A DNA stretch of 64,000 nt from Lasiosphaeris hirsuta (Eukaryota > Ascomycota > Sordariomycetes > Sordariales > Lasiosphaeriaceae), in NCBI GenBank assembly GCA_030549175.1, contig JAUKUA010000001.1:2542001-2606000 (forward strand). Reading direction: 5' to 3'. The notes under the pieces are model-generated. The model saw only the letters and a program-made list of their open reading frames with translations. It did no database searches and was not told the DNA's origin. Position 1 is the stretch's first letter. Each line of letters opens with the position of its first letter. The position numbers were made by a program, and so were the translations under genes. This document shows positions 32,401 through 42,556 of the stretch, in pieces.

Positions 32401-34418
32401 AGAAGGAACTCAACGTGGGCGTTGAGGAGGCTTGCGATGCCGATGATGTGCTCGAAACAATGGACGACGATGTGGGGGTGTAGCAAAAAGTATCACAGAA
32501 CGTTACAGTGCCTTCCGACACACATGCTACAGACGTGAATTCACAACCAGAGCTAGACGATACTGGCGTCGAAGAGGCCTGCGATACCGAGGATGTGCTG
32601 GGAACAAAAGACGACGATGTGGGCGTGTAACAAAAGCTGTCACAGAACGTCACGGTGCCTTCCGACACACATGTTACGGATGTGAATTGACAAACAGAGC
32701 TGGACGATGAAGGGGCAGTTGTCGTGAGCGTTTCCGAGGACTGCATTGTCGAGGGCGTCGAGGAGGACTGTGTTTCCGAGGATGTGCTGGGAACGGAAGA
32801 TGATGATGTGGGGGTGTAACAATAGCTATTGCAAAATGCCACACTATTTTCCGTCACACATCTCACGGCTGTGAATTCGCAGCTAGAACTGGATGGTGCC
32901 GACGTTGGTGGTTCCGTAGTGGACGGGGCCGAAGATTCCGGAGAAATGCTTGAGACGGTCGTCGAAGCCGGGCTCGTAGTAGCCGAAAAGGACGTCGGGT
33001 CAACACAGAAGGTATCGCAAGTTGTGACGACATCTCGCCCTCCAGAGACGCATACCTCGGTTGTGGAAGCACAGTTGAGGCTGATTGACGATGGTGAGGA
33101 GGTCAAGACGAATGATGATGTAACCGACGATAGACTGTGCGAGGGTGCGCTCGTGGTATCGACACAGCCTTCGATGGTGTAAGGTGTGAGAACACAAGTC
33201 TCTTCCGTGTCGGTATCATATTGATAAAAACATTGCAGTCTGGTATCCACGCAAGGATTTGTAACCGACGAAGATGGTGAAGATTGTGTCGACGAGGGGG
33301 TGGTACCGACGCAAGCCTCGATGTCGAGGGTGTAAGGTGTGAGAACACAAGTCTCCTCTGTGTCGGTATCGTACTGATAAAAACATTGCAGGATGGTCTC
33401 CACGCAAGGGCGTGTAATAGACGAAGATGGCGACGATTGTGTCGACGAGGGGGAGGTATCGACGCAACCCTCGATGGTGTAGGGTGTGAGAAGACAAGTC
33501 TCCTCTGTGTCGTTGTCTCGATAAAAACATTCCAGTCTGGTATCCACGCACGGGTTTGTAGCAGACGAAGGTGGTGATGATTGTGTCGACGAGGGGGGTG
33601 CGGATACTAGCTCTGAAATGGGCATCGACTCGGAAACCACTGCCGGAGCGCTGGTGGAGGCGGGGAAGGCGGATCTCCCTTCCGGGCTGGACGGTGCGGG
33701 AGGCGGGGAAACGGAGGGAGTGCTGGAAATGCTGGGCACTGAGCTCGCTGTTCGCTGATGTGCGATAATCGAGGCGTAGCACCCCTCAATCGGGTGAGTC
33801 TCGAAAACGCAAACATCTTCACCCGTCTCTTGGGGGTAGCACTGCAGGACCGTCTCCTCGCAGGGGTTTATGAAGGATGAACCCGGAGGCAGTGAGGATG
33901 GGATGGACGAGAGGGGGGCACTCGTGATGCTGCTGGGGGCTGTGCTTGACGGAGTCGTTGCAAAATAGCTTGTTGTGCACTCGGTTACCTCGTAGCCCTG
34001 GCGCTTGGCCATCCTTCCAGGTATCACCCTGGTTGTGCATTCGACTATGCTCCCGCTGGCTGGCACATCGAGGAGAACAGGCGGTGCGGAGGTCACCCTC
34101 TTATCCAGATCTCCTCCATCTCGAGGTATCAATGCTCCCACCGAGAACTCTGAATCTGAGCCACCCGGGAGTGTTTTCCGGATGAATATGACGACGCCGA
34201 TGAGGGCAAGTGTAATGATGAGGGTCGTGATCATGCCGTACATGCGCGTGAGCCATGGTCGCGATGTTGGATTACCAGATTCTAGTGAAGAAGTGTCAGT
34301 CCATCGTCCAAAGCAGGCCGTCTCGGAATGATCAGGTCGTCGCACTTGAGATATCGACCTCCCTGGTCTTTGTGGGTGCCGTGCTATTTCCGAGTCTCAG
34401 GCGCTCGAGAAAAGACAT
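29482..34418 (-). CDS. Very large mucin-like DUF3433 membrane protein (three exons)
   Basis: Exons 34418-34346, 34281-30190 and 30116-29482 give 1,599 residues in continuous phase. The short first exon (MSFLERLRLGNSTAP) is joined through an intron 34282-34345 (GTGCGA, GACTGAC branch, CACTAG). A first membrane span lies at about residues 38-58 (MITTLIITLALIGVVIFI). From about 90 to 1,060 the chain is Ser/Thr/Pro-rich and likely O-glycosylated. It contains two families of cysteine repeats: four copies of a NPCxxTxLxCFY...EETCxLTPYTIEGC unit, and four of a CxFTxVxCVxExxVxFCxxxCYTPTS unit. The C-terminal third carries the DUF3433 region with several spans (FDIFFGSVLLALLGLTVAAV, IFFAILGIMVSFYWGRLFQ, ASVILFFMIIQLVMVASW). 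The second intron (30117-30189) contains 16 consecutive G on the plus strand. Probably a plasma-membrane/cell-wall surface protein; function unknown. Confidence 0.88.
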
Positions 34419-35781
34419 TTTAGGGCGGACGATGCGCCAGTGGCCAGAATGCTGAAAAGAGTGAATACTGCTATCCCACCTGCGGTTCCTTCAAACGAAT
34501 GACTGGGAACTCTAATGACAGAAAGCGAAGCCGAGCTTCGCACGCCGTGACCAAGGTCAAGAGAATGAAGCGGCGAAAAGCAGTGCAAACATTGAGGCAT
34601 CCATTGGCACACACGGATTGGGGGAACGCGTCGATATCATTCAGGGCTCGAAGGGGGGTGTCGGTGGGCTGCAAACGCCACAGAGAAAGCACAGAGGCGC
34701 CACGACGAGAATGGACGAGACAAAACTCGCCAGCTCCGCTAGGTTGCATGAGCATTGGCGGCGTTCTGGCCGCTGGCCGCGCTGGCTGGGTGCGGCTGAG
34801 GCCATTCCAAGGCCGCCACCGCGAACATGACAGGCTGAACGAGCAGTTGGGACTGGCGGTTTCTTCCCCCCCCCCCCCCCCCCTGGCAGGCTACCCCTGG
34901 TACCTTGCAGCGCGCACCCAGGAACACCAATGCCGTCGACGAATGCCGTCGCCCGCAAAGCTTAGCTCGAATGCATGCGATTGCCTATTTGGGACAACAG
35001 TGCGACGGCGCAGCTTTCAGTGCGCCAGGCCGCCAGCCCTACGAGGCCGCCATGCCCCCGATATTTGCTTCAAGCCTTAGTTGTGTTCGGGAGAACGGAC
35101 CCGTAAAAAGGCTAGGGAACACCGGCATCAGCCAACTGGAGCGAGTGATCCAACAATATTGTGGAGAAAGGCCCGGCCTCTCCCATGACCAATTACTGTT
35201 CTGTTCATGAACCTCACCTCCCTGGATCTCAGGTGAGATGGAGCGAGAAAGAGCACCCGACGCCTATCTATCCATTGAAGGCAATGGGAACTACCAGTTC
35301 ACACCTGTAAACTCAACTACTTCTGTGACGCAAATTCTTGCTGGGGCAGGCACAATTATCAGAAAATCAAATCGGGAAGGAGCAAAATACTATTCCCCCG
35401 GCCCCCGTCTCAGAATTTCCATCCTCTGAAAATTTTCTCATCTTCAACCGCAGCTTGACCCGGAGAACTTCTCGTCGAAATCATATTGGAGGGCTGCGAT
35501 ATGGAATGAGTAAACAAAAAATTATCGGGAGGTTCCGTTCCCTCGAGCCAAACTTCTACACTTAAGTGAAAAACTTGTGATGTTGGCAATCTCAAGTGAC
35601 AGTGAGGCGCCCAAGTGACTGCGTGATACCGCTCCTTTCCCAGAAATCTGAGTAGCGTGGGAGTTTGCCAGTGGAACGAGACTGATGCCAAGCACAGTTA
35701 AATTCAATTGATAAGGACTCCATTCAACTAGTTTCGGTATCAAATTTCGAGACGGTCCCTCTGGATTTTGGCTGTAAATCG
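34419..35781. other. Intergenic, no gene seen
   Basis: Promoter side of the DUF3433 gene plus the 3' flank of the TPR-like gene. Contains an 18-base C run at 34866-34883. No supported coding sequence. Confidence 0.5.
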
Positions 35782-36528
35782 TCACTCCCCGCCGGCTCTC
35801 GCCTTCGTCCACTTCTCTAACTCGTACACCACCTTCCTCAGCTCTCCCCTCTCATCCTCCTGATACTTGACAAATTTGGAGGGCCCAGCACTCAACCCCT
35901 CGACTAGGGCCTCCATCTCGGTAATCAGCGCCCTCGCCTCGGCCTCCCGACCCTGCTTCCAAACGGCGACGGCAATCCTCCGCATGGTCCCCAGGGCCTG
36001 GGGCGAGTCGACGCCCAGCCGCGGGTGGTTCTGCATCCATGGCAGGACCTCGCGCTCCATCTTCTCGCCCTGGGCATAGTCCCCCTGGTCGATGTTGTAG
36101 GCGGCCATCATGTTGAGCCAGGGCACGCGGGCATCGCCAGACGAATTGTCAAGCATCAGCTGCAGGGTGTATCTGGCCTCGGGGAGTTTAAGCTCGTTCT
36201 GCGACGTGTAGATGGCGAGCATGTAGCGGTGCCAAGCTTTGTTGTCGGCGTCTCTGAGTGACGAGGACGCTGCCTCGGCCTCGCGCGCGGCGAGAGCGGC
36301 GTGGGAGCGGCCAAGGAGGAGCTGGTGTTTTTCGGGGACGGTGAGAGTGGTGAGGTGGAAGAATTCGGGTTCCATTTGGGCGATCTCCACCGAGGTGTAG
36401 CATTGCAGAAAGTTCCGTCCTGTCGTGAAGGGGAGGTCGTCCCAAAATGGGGTTTGGGGGATGTCGTAGTCCCAGGAGAATTTGGGCTCCTGCGAGGTAG
36501 ACGGGATTGAGGCCTTGGATTCTGCCAT
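35782..36528 (-). CDS. TPR-like cytosolic protein, unknown function
   Basis: An intronless 248-residue protein. The start was set at MAESKASIPSTSQ (ATG 36528) because the longer frame opens with TTG. After a short N-terminal segment (FSWDYDIPQTPFWDDLPF) the chain is all helical, with TPR-like helix pairs: HQLLLGRSHAALAAREAE, KAWHRYMLAIYTSQNEL, DARVPWLNMMAAYNIDQGDY, QGEKMEREVLPWMQNHP, LGTMRRIAVAVWKQGREAE and ARALITEMEALVEGLS. The pattern of small and aromatic residues fits tetratricopeptide repeats, used for protein contacts. Such short TPR proteins recur in Sordariomycetes without assigned function. No signal peptide or membrane span. It is divergent from the FAD monooxygenase. Confidence 0.7.
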   Translation of the reverse strand: MAESKASIPSTSQEPKFSWDYDIPQTPFWDDLPFTTGRNFLQCYTSVEIAQMEPEFFHLTTLTVPEKHQLLLGRSHAALAAREAEAASSSLRDADNKAWHRYMLAIYTSQNELKLPEARYTLQLMLDNSSGDARVPWLNMMAAYNIDQGDYAQGEKMEREVLPWMQNHPRLGVDSPQALGTMRRIAVAVWKQGREAEARALITEMEALVEGLSAGPSKFVKYQEDERGELRKVVYELEKWTKARAGGE

Positions 36529-37097
36529 TTTGCACAAGCAGACTGCGAAATTTGAGATTAGTGCATGTCTCAGGGAAGGGTTTGGTGTTGACTTGACTTG
36601 GGCGAGAAATGCAGGTGTTTCAGTAGCCAAGTACTTTTAGTAAGACTAGGCAGCCGTTTAGTTGCCGTACATACAACTTAGCCATCAATAAGGCGACTAC
36701 TTTCTTAGTAACAACTGGTATTGCAACCAAAACCTGGAAGATTAGCCACCTGTTAGCCACTTAGGCCGTTGGGCACAAAGCCTATAACACCAACACCATG
36801 ACGGGTTTCAATCTAATCCGTAAAAATATTGAGACCGTGCATATCGCATCGTGTTGACGTCGCGGGTTGCGTGGTCTACGGAATCTGCCAACTCGGGCCA
36901 AGAATGCGACCGAGGTCCGCCTGTGACTCAAGAATTGCGCAGTCCGGGTGACGCGCCTCGGACCCGAAGCCCGAATGGACAACAGTACAGTATATAAATG
37001 GCTGCCAAGAGCATTTTGGTTTTTTTTTTTTTTTTTTTTTTTTCATTTTCCCGCTCAAAGGCGCACACGCACAGACACAGGAACCCATTTCGGAGCG
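36529..37097. promoter_or_regulatory. Divergent promoter with TATA box (36991-36998) and T tract
   Basis: A TATATAAA element sits 100 bp before the FAD monooxygenase ATG, followed by 24 consecutive T (37020-37043), a pyrimidine tract typical of fungal transcription start regions. The TPR-like gene is transcribed from the other end. Confidence 0.6.
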
Positions 37098-38402
37098 ATG
37101 GCTGCTTCACGCTTCCACCCTCGTATCGCCATCGCCGGCGGCGGGCCTTCGGGCCTGGCGCTCGGGCTGCTACTCCACCGACGCGGCATTCGCGCCACTA
37201 TCTACGAGCTGCGAGACAAACCCACACCAGCTGAGCTCGCCAAGCCCTCGGGCATGCTTGATTTGCACCAAGAGTCCGGGCTGAAAGTCATACGCAGCTG
37301 CGGCCTCTGGGACAGCTTCCTAGCCGCGGCCGGCGACTGCTCCGAAGCCATGCGGGTCTTCAGCCCCGACGGCACCCTGCTGCACAGCGACGACGGCGGG
37401 ATCGAGCCGCGCCCTGAAATCCCACGCAACGCGATTGCCGACATGCTTATCCAAAACATACCGCCCGACACCATCAAATGGAACCACAAGATCACCTCAG
37501 CCACCCGCGCCGAAAACACCACCACAGGCGCGTTCGAGACGACCCTCGACTTCGGTCCCCACGGCACCGCCACCTTTGACTTCGTCGTCGGCGCTGACGG
37601 CGCTTGGTCGCGCATCCGCCCGCTGGTCACCGACGTCAAGCCGCTGTACAGCGGGGCCAACAACCTAACAGCCACCATCCGCAACGCCTCGACCGACTAC
37701 CCGCACCTGGTCGAGCTGAATGGCTCGGGCACCGTCATGGCCCTCGGCGGTGGCAAGGGCATCATGACGCACCGCGGGCCCCAGGACTCCATCTGCGTCT
37801 ACGCCGCCATCAGCACCCCGCATGAGAACTGGGTCGAGGCGAGCAGGCTGCAGGCCCAGACGGCTGCCGAGCTCAAGACGACGCTGCTAGAGGATGAGAA
37901 GTTGTTTCGCAACTGGGCGCCCAAGCTGAAGGAGTTGCTGGCCACCGCCTGCGACGAGGACACCAAAGATCGCCCGGGCAGGGAGGCCGATGTCAAGCCC
38001 ATCTTTATGCTCCCGGTCGGTCATCGCTGGGAGCACCGCGCTGGCGTCACCCTGGTAGGCGACGCCGCGCATTTGATGACACCCTGGGCTGGCGAGGGTG
38101 TAAACCTGGCCCTGTGGGACTCTCTGGAGCTGGCCGACGCCCTCGCCGACGTGCCCGAGGCGGCAGATGCTGCTGCGTGGCAGGCAGCGGTGGACCCGCG
38201 GCTGCGGAAATTTGAGGATGTAATGCTGAAGCGGGCCGCTGAGAAGGCAAAGGAGACGGATAGAAACAGGGCCATTCTCTTGAGCAAGTATGGTGGACAT
38301 CTATTGGCCTACATGTTCAAAGCAGTCTACGGCTTTCACTCGCTGCGATCCTCCCTTTCTACTCTTTTCAAGCGAGGACGGAGTGAGCCAGAGGGGAAGT
38401 AA
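37098..38402 (+). CDS. FAD-dependent monooxygenase (TetX / aromatic hydroxylase type)
   Basis: An intronless 434-residue flavoprotein. The FAD-binding motif GGGPSG is at residues 14-19 with the adenosine-ribose acid following in IYELRD. The DG motif (VVGADGAWSRIRP) is at about 163-175 and the GD motif (GVTLVGDAAHLMTPWAGEGVN) spans about 316-336. All three class-A flavoprotein monooxygenase motifs are therefore intact. The active-site loop and GMLDLHQESGLKVIRSCGLWD resemble TetX-like enzymes that hydroxylate polycyclic or aromatic compounds using NADPH and oxygen. The open frame extends upstream through the T tract as poly-Phe, which I regard as 5' leader because the TATA box lies inside it. 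The enzyme may detoxify or tailor a secondary metabolite; no biosynthetic cluster is visible around it. Confidence 0.92.
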   Translation: MAASRFHPRIAIAGGGPSGLALGLLLHRRGIRATIYELRDKPTPAELAKPSGMLDLHQESGLKVIRSCGLWDSFLAAAGDCSEAMRVFSPDGTLLHSDDGGIEPRPEIPRNAIADMLIQNIPPDTIKWNHKITSATRAENTTTGAFETTLDFGPHGTATFDFVVGADGAWSRIRPLVTDVKPLYSGANNLTATIRNASTDYPHLVELNGSGTVMALGGGKGIMTHRGPQDSICVYAAISTPHENWVEASRLQAQTAAELKTTLLEDEKLFRNWAPKLKELLATACDEDTKDRPGREADVKPIFMLPVGHRWEHRAGVTLVGDAAHLMTPWAGEGVNLALWDSLELADALADVPEAADAAAWQAAVDPRLRKFEDVMLKRAAEKAKETDRNRAILLSKYGGHLLAYMFKAVYGFHSLRSSLSTLFKRGRSEPEGK

Positions 38403-39339
38403 TGTGGTACCATGTGCTGTCTTGTAACTTGTAGTGGAAGCGGAATGGCCTCAGGCTCGAGATGGATGGATTTGATGTTGGATGCCTATAATACCCATGA
38501 TCTTTAGCGATAGTGCCACTCAGACATAGATAGATGCCTTAGCTAGCTAACTAACCTTGACAATGAACGTATTAATTGAGCTTTATCTAGAGCAATATGA
38601 CGGTTAGTCTTCCACTGAGGTGCCCAGTTGCCCGTTACCCCTGGCCCCCTGTGCAGTAGTAGTATGTGCTGCAATAATAAGGAACCCCCCAACCCCCCCC
38701 CCCCCCCTCCCCGAGTTTGTTGTTTATGATTATGGAAAATGGTAAAGAACTGAAAGGCGGCCCCTCTTATGGACAGAACAATAAACCTTACTTCCACTGC
38801 AGAACGGCCGTTCGTTTGTTCCCAACATCGTATTCCAACCGCTGGAGTTGCTCCGCTGTCTCACCAAGCAGTCTCATCATTTCATCCCTTCCCCCCTTGT
38901 CAATAGCCAGGCTTGCTGTACCCGTATAAATCTCCCTCTCCAGCAGGGCGGAGGTTGATTGCAGCGACGAGATGCGCGCTGAGAGGTTCTGGCTCCGCCG
39001 TTCCGCGGTACTTCATTGGATTTCATGTCAGCTCCTGAGCAAATATATGCAATATACGGTACTATTTGGGGCCCATAACATACTTGGCGTCACTCTCATA
39101 ATCATCGGCCTGGTTCAGCTGATAGAGCAAGTACGGCAGGCAACCCCCAGTATAACAATGGCGACAAACCTAGCTCTTAACCTTCTAGATTCGGCTTCCT
39201 AGGAAACAATAAATTCAGGGGCACTACGCTAAGGCTACTAGTAAGGAAGCAAGGATCATAGGCCTCTTGCGGAGGATAGGGGGGGGCCCATCATCAAGGC
39301 GTCGGTGGCAGGCTTCTGCGTTGGGGTTATTTCCTGGCG
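38403..39339. other. Intergenic, no gene seen
   Basis: 3' flanks of two convergent genes. Contains a 15-base C run at 38693-38707. Open frames here lack coding character. Confidence 0.5.
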
Positions 39340-39964
39340 TTACTGCCTCGCCCGCTGCAATTTTTGTCGCCGCTCGTCTTCGGCTTCGGCTTTCTTCTCG
39401 CCCAGTCGACATACCTCACTCCGGTTGTCTTCTATCCTTTTCTCGGTCGACTGAATAACCAACTCCTTGGCTGCGAAGTCCTTTTCCACCACATCCAACC
39501 GCCTCTTGGCCTCTTTCTGAAGTGTCGTCGCCTTCAAGTCATGGTCGAGCTGCGATTGCGTGTGAGAGACACTGTTTCAAAGTGCCTAGACCGAAGAGCG
39601 TGCGGGCTTCAGGTGGGAGTTGGGCAGGCCAGGAGCTTTCAGGTAGTAACTCTCACTTTGAGCCTGTGAGCTGGGCTGCCTTATCAACTGCGACCCGGAA
39701 GCCTTGGATAATGAGGTCAAGGTTCGATTGCAACTTTAGAGCCTTTTTTGATCCGCTTTGGAACATGGCCAGGCCAAGGTGTCTTTTCTTGTGTCGTTCG
39801 AGAACATGTTCGATGGCTCTGCTTGAGTTCGACATGGCCGCGGAGAGTTGCCAAAGTGAGTCGGTGATGTCGCGTTGCGCATCCGACTCTAGGCCAGTCA
39901 CGGCCTGTTCGGCAGACTTCACCTTTTGCCTGACCGAGGCAGCTTCTCGTTGAAGATTAGCCAT
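39340..39964 (-). CDS. Coiled-coil protein of unknown family, intact (two exons)
   Basis: Exons 39964-39657 and 39571-39340 join in phase to 179 residues, from MANLQREAASVRQKVKSAEQ to KLQRARQ. The intron 39572-39656 opens GTGAGA and closes GAAACAG. The protein is almost wholly alpha-helical with heptad character: an N-terminal coil (residues 1-45), a central segment AMSNSSRAIEHVLERHKK and LKLQSNLDLIIQGFRVAVDKAA, and a highly charged C-terminal coil after the splice point (EAKRRLDVVEKDFAAKELV, EKKAEAEDERRQ). One Cys, no signal peptide, no membrane span. I do not recognise the family. Two further genes of coiled-coil or unknown type lie immediately upstream (40.5-42.3 kb), and I infer that the three form a functional group. 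This is the only one of the three without lesions. Confidence 0.65.
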
Positions 39965-40470
39965 TTTCACATGCCCACGTCGTAAAGTCCGAGATGGTTC
40001 GAAGACTCAGATGACAAGGCTCTACGGCGCATATCTACGAATTATTCCCTGTTAGTGACAGCAGTCCCGATCACCCCAGAGTCGAATGCATCTGCCATGT
40101 CCTATACTTCGCCATCCGGGGTGAGTTGCCCAATCGCAGCAAATACGATAAGAACAGTACGGGGTACCATCAGATATTTCTGCAGTCCCTGGAAATATTA
40201 GGCATGTGGCAAATCGGATCCAGGGTTGGTTTGCTTCAGCTGTAGCTATGACAACCCCAACACGAAATGTGGCTGCCAGAACCCCTTGCTCAAGGTTGAC
40301 AATGCAACGTTCTTGACCTCCAAAGCCGATACATCAGGGAGCCTTCCAATAAAGATGGTTATACATGTATATAACACCGCCGCAACGAAAGCTTCACACT
40401 GCGGGCCTCAACACCAACTTGCAGCATTGCACCGACCTGGGCCGGGTTGCCTGCCTTCCGCACTGCTGAG
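39965..40470. promoter_or_regulatory. Shared promoter region of two divergent coiled-coil genes
   Basis: About 500 bp separates the two start codons. An open frame at 40226-40495 is not supported; some in-frame sequence immediately before 40471 (FRTAEMGMRQ) could be coding, so the downstream gene may start further upstream or after another intron. Confidence 0.4.
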
Positions 40471-41268
40471 ATGGGAATGCGACAGCTCCAGCTGAACCTC
40501 GAAGACATTCTTGGGCCGCATGGAACAGTAAGTGTTTAGAAATAAAGCCACAAAATAATCGAGAAGCAACCCTCATGACTGTAACTGCAGATTCGCGGCA
40601 TCGCTCGTCTGCTTGACCGGCCCAAGGCAGCCAAGTACCAGCTCCGCACGCAGATTAATAGCCTCGACGACTCGGCCGCGGACTGCTTGAAGAGCGCGGA
40701 GAGCATCAAGGACCGCCTCGACAAGTTGCTCGCCTTCATCATGGCACTTTCAAGGCCACCGAGGATAAGTAAGCTAACTAGGCACAGCGGTAAAGGCCGA
40801 TACCATGATTTCCCGCTGAACGCTTTGGGGTTCAGGCATCGGAGACGGAAAACACAAGAATGATGTCGGAGGAGGAGAGGAATATCCCTTCATGCAAGCG
40901 GCAACTTCGAGAGCTTTAAGAGCAGCAGCAAGTTAATCTCGCCCTCCTCAGCGGTGCTCTCGAGTCTGTTGAAGGGGCAGAGAGAGCCGTTGATAAGGCC
41001 AACGCGGCAGCTTTGAAGAGTCCGAGCCAAATGACGGCCGACGACCTTGAAAAGGTCATCAACATGAGCATCCCGCTCACGGACTGTGAGCTGATTTCTC
41101 CCATGAAACCCCTCAACGCTAACTCAACCGTTTTCAGCGCCCCATCTAGGGACGGTGTACTTGTACACGGATATATCGGTACCAATTCGACGTTCGCGCT
41201 CTCCCTTGGACTTCTTGACAAACTGTACACAAAGTCCCGGAAAATCACTGGCGACTGTCTTCAGGTAA
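40471..41268 (+). pseudogene. Coiled-coil protein gene, one frameshift and one TAA
   Basis: Exons were inferred at 40471-40527, 40591-40768, 40836-41085 and 41138-41268, with introns opening GTAAGT, GTAAGC and GTGAGC and closing CTGCAG, TTCAG and TTTTCAG. Readable pieces are MGMRQLQLNLEDILGPHGT, GIARLLDRPKAAKYQLRT, SAESIKDRLDKLLAFIMAL, then (after a lost T in the run at 40748-40750) FKATEDKASETENTRMMSEE, RQLREL-stop (TAA 40917-40919), EQQQVNLALLSGALESVEGA, and LGTVYLYTDISVPIRRS to the stop 41266-41268. Restoring neither lesion, the product ends early. CAA to TAA is a CpA-to-TpA change. The product would be about 200 residues of mostly coiled coil, unlike any family I can name. The splice sites remain perfect, so decay is recent, or the locus is a sequencing-error case. 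Confidence 0.5.
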
Positions 41269-42273
41269 GAGTCCATTTTGACAGATAACGGCAGAGTCAC
41301 CAGAGCAGACGGCTTCTCGTGGGGAACAGCAGCAAAGCCGTTGACAGTCTGGACGTGTAGGTATTTCTTTAGGAACAAGCCGACGTCAAATTTGTCCTCG
41401 GTGATTGCGAGTTTGGCGCGGCTAGTTGAGGAGGCAGAACTTGACAGCTTGACAAATTCATGCTCTACACCTCTCTCCATCTCGGTGCCCCAGCCAATGA
41501 TAACCATATCGCGGGGAAATTTGCGATACCTAAGCCCAGGAACCTTCTGTGTAGCCCCGGCCATGGCGGCCCAGTTGTTCAAGACAAGGGGATCTTTTGT
41601 TTTGGATCTGTCAGGACAGCCATGTTACGTCCAAGAAGTATTTTGCCACAAAACGGTCCATGTCGACTGCGGCCTCGTCTTCGGGGTCGCCTTGCAACGA
41701 TGCAAATTTCTCGTCCGCCCAGCGTTCAACGGTTTGAGCGTGCGCCTCGGTGCCGGATTCAAACTGCTGACAGAGCAAGTCCAGCATCGGCTGGACCGCC
41801 TCGCTCAAACGGTTGCACTGCTCGAATTGTTAGTTAACATGGACTGTAGGCAAGAGACCTGGTCAATGCTGACGTCGTACCTTCCCAGCTTTGACCGCCT
41901 TCTCCAATCCGTCAACCAAGGCAGGCCGAGTAGCCGACTTTTTGAAGGTGACTCTGTTGCGTTCCAGCTAGGCTGCGATCCAGGCTTTTGTCGTTCGTCG
42001 TAGCCCCGTGCGGTCGTCGAGGCCAATTTCGACCAAATACTCGAGTTCGTCTGGTCTTTCCAGCTGGACGTTGTCGACTGAAAACCCATCTTCCCCGTAG
42101 GCAAAGCGTCCACTGGCAGACAGCACTGCGCCGGGAGGGGGATGACATCCGTCAAAACGGCCATAACCAGGGCTTGCAACCATCGCATCTCTGATCACCG
42201 CTTGTCCTCGATTGTTGCAGATGACGCGCTCCTCCGAGTTGAGGTCACGTCGAAAATCCTTCAAGATGCTCAT
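41124..42273 (-). pseudogene. Unrecognised protein gene with one in-frame TAG
   Basis: Exons 42273-41881, 41817-41692 (approximate) and about 41609 onward, joined through introns 41818-41880 (GTACGA...GAGCAG) and an 82-nt GTAACA...CACAG intron, read as one frame. Legible pieces are MSILKDFRRDLNSEERV, GRFAYGEDGFSVDNVQLER, DELEYLVEIGLDDRTGLRR, KAWIAA-TAG-LERNRVTFKKSA (stop 41968-41970), LSEAVQPMLDLLCQQFES, EDEAAVDMDRFVAKYFLD, VPGLRYRKFPRDMVIIGWGT and DKFDVGLFLKKYLHV. The likely ancestral codon is CAG (Gln). Everything but this stop appears intact. The 3' end is unclear: the open frame runs to 41124, overlapping the oppositely transcribed coiled-coil gene by about 145 bp, so a further intron or earlier end is possible. 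No known domain. About 340-380 residues. Confidence 0.5.
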
Positions 42274-42556
42274 GACAGAGCGATCGACGACGCGTCATAG
42301 CTGGCTAGCATCGGAGTGGCTCCGCACAAAAAGTAAATAGTGCGGGCTGCCGACGCCAGACGAAGACCCCGGCTGGGCACAGACGGGCCCTCGTGCTTGC
42401 CTCGCCGTTTGTTTTGGTTCACATCTGATGAGCTCAGCTCAACAGGTCTTTCCTTCCAGACGTCTGTTCTTCCAGGGGTATCCGTATTCCCACCCACACG
42501 TCCTGATCACAAGAATATTTCGTTCAGCACCCCTTATCGCTTATTGTTCTGCCGCC

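Noticed and set aside
31662..32483. 273-codon open frame, acidic and Val-rich, on the plus strand
   Set aside because: It is the complement of the Ser/Thr-rich repeat region of the DUF3433 gene, whose codon pattern leaves the antisense frame open.
36948..37097. 50-codon N-terminal extension of the FAD monooxygenase with poly-Phe
   Set aside because: It spans the TATA box and T tract; the FAD motif starts soon after the ATG at 37098.
41278..42003. 241-codon plus-strand open frame
   Set aside because: It is antisense to the minus-strand gene at 41124-42273, which has consistent introns and coding-like sequence.
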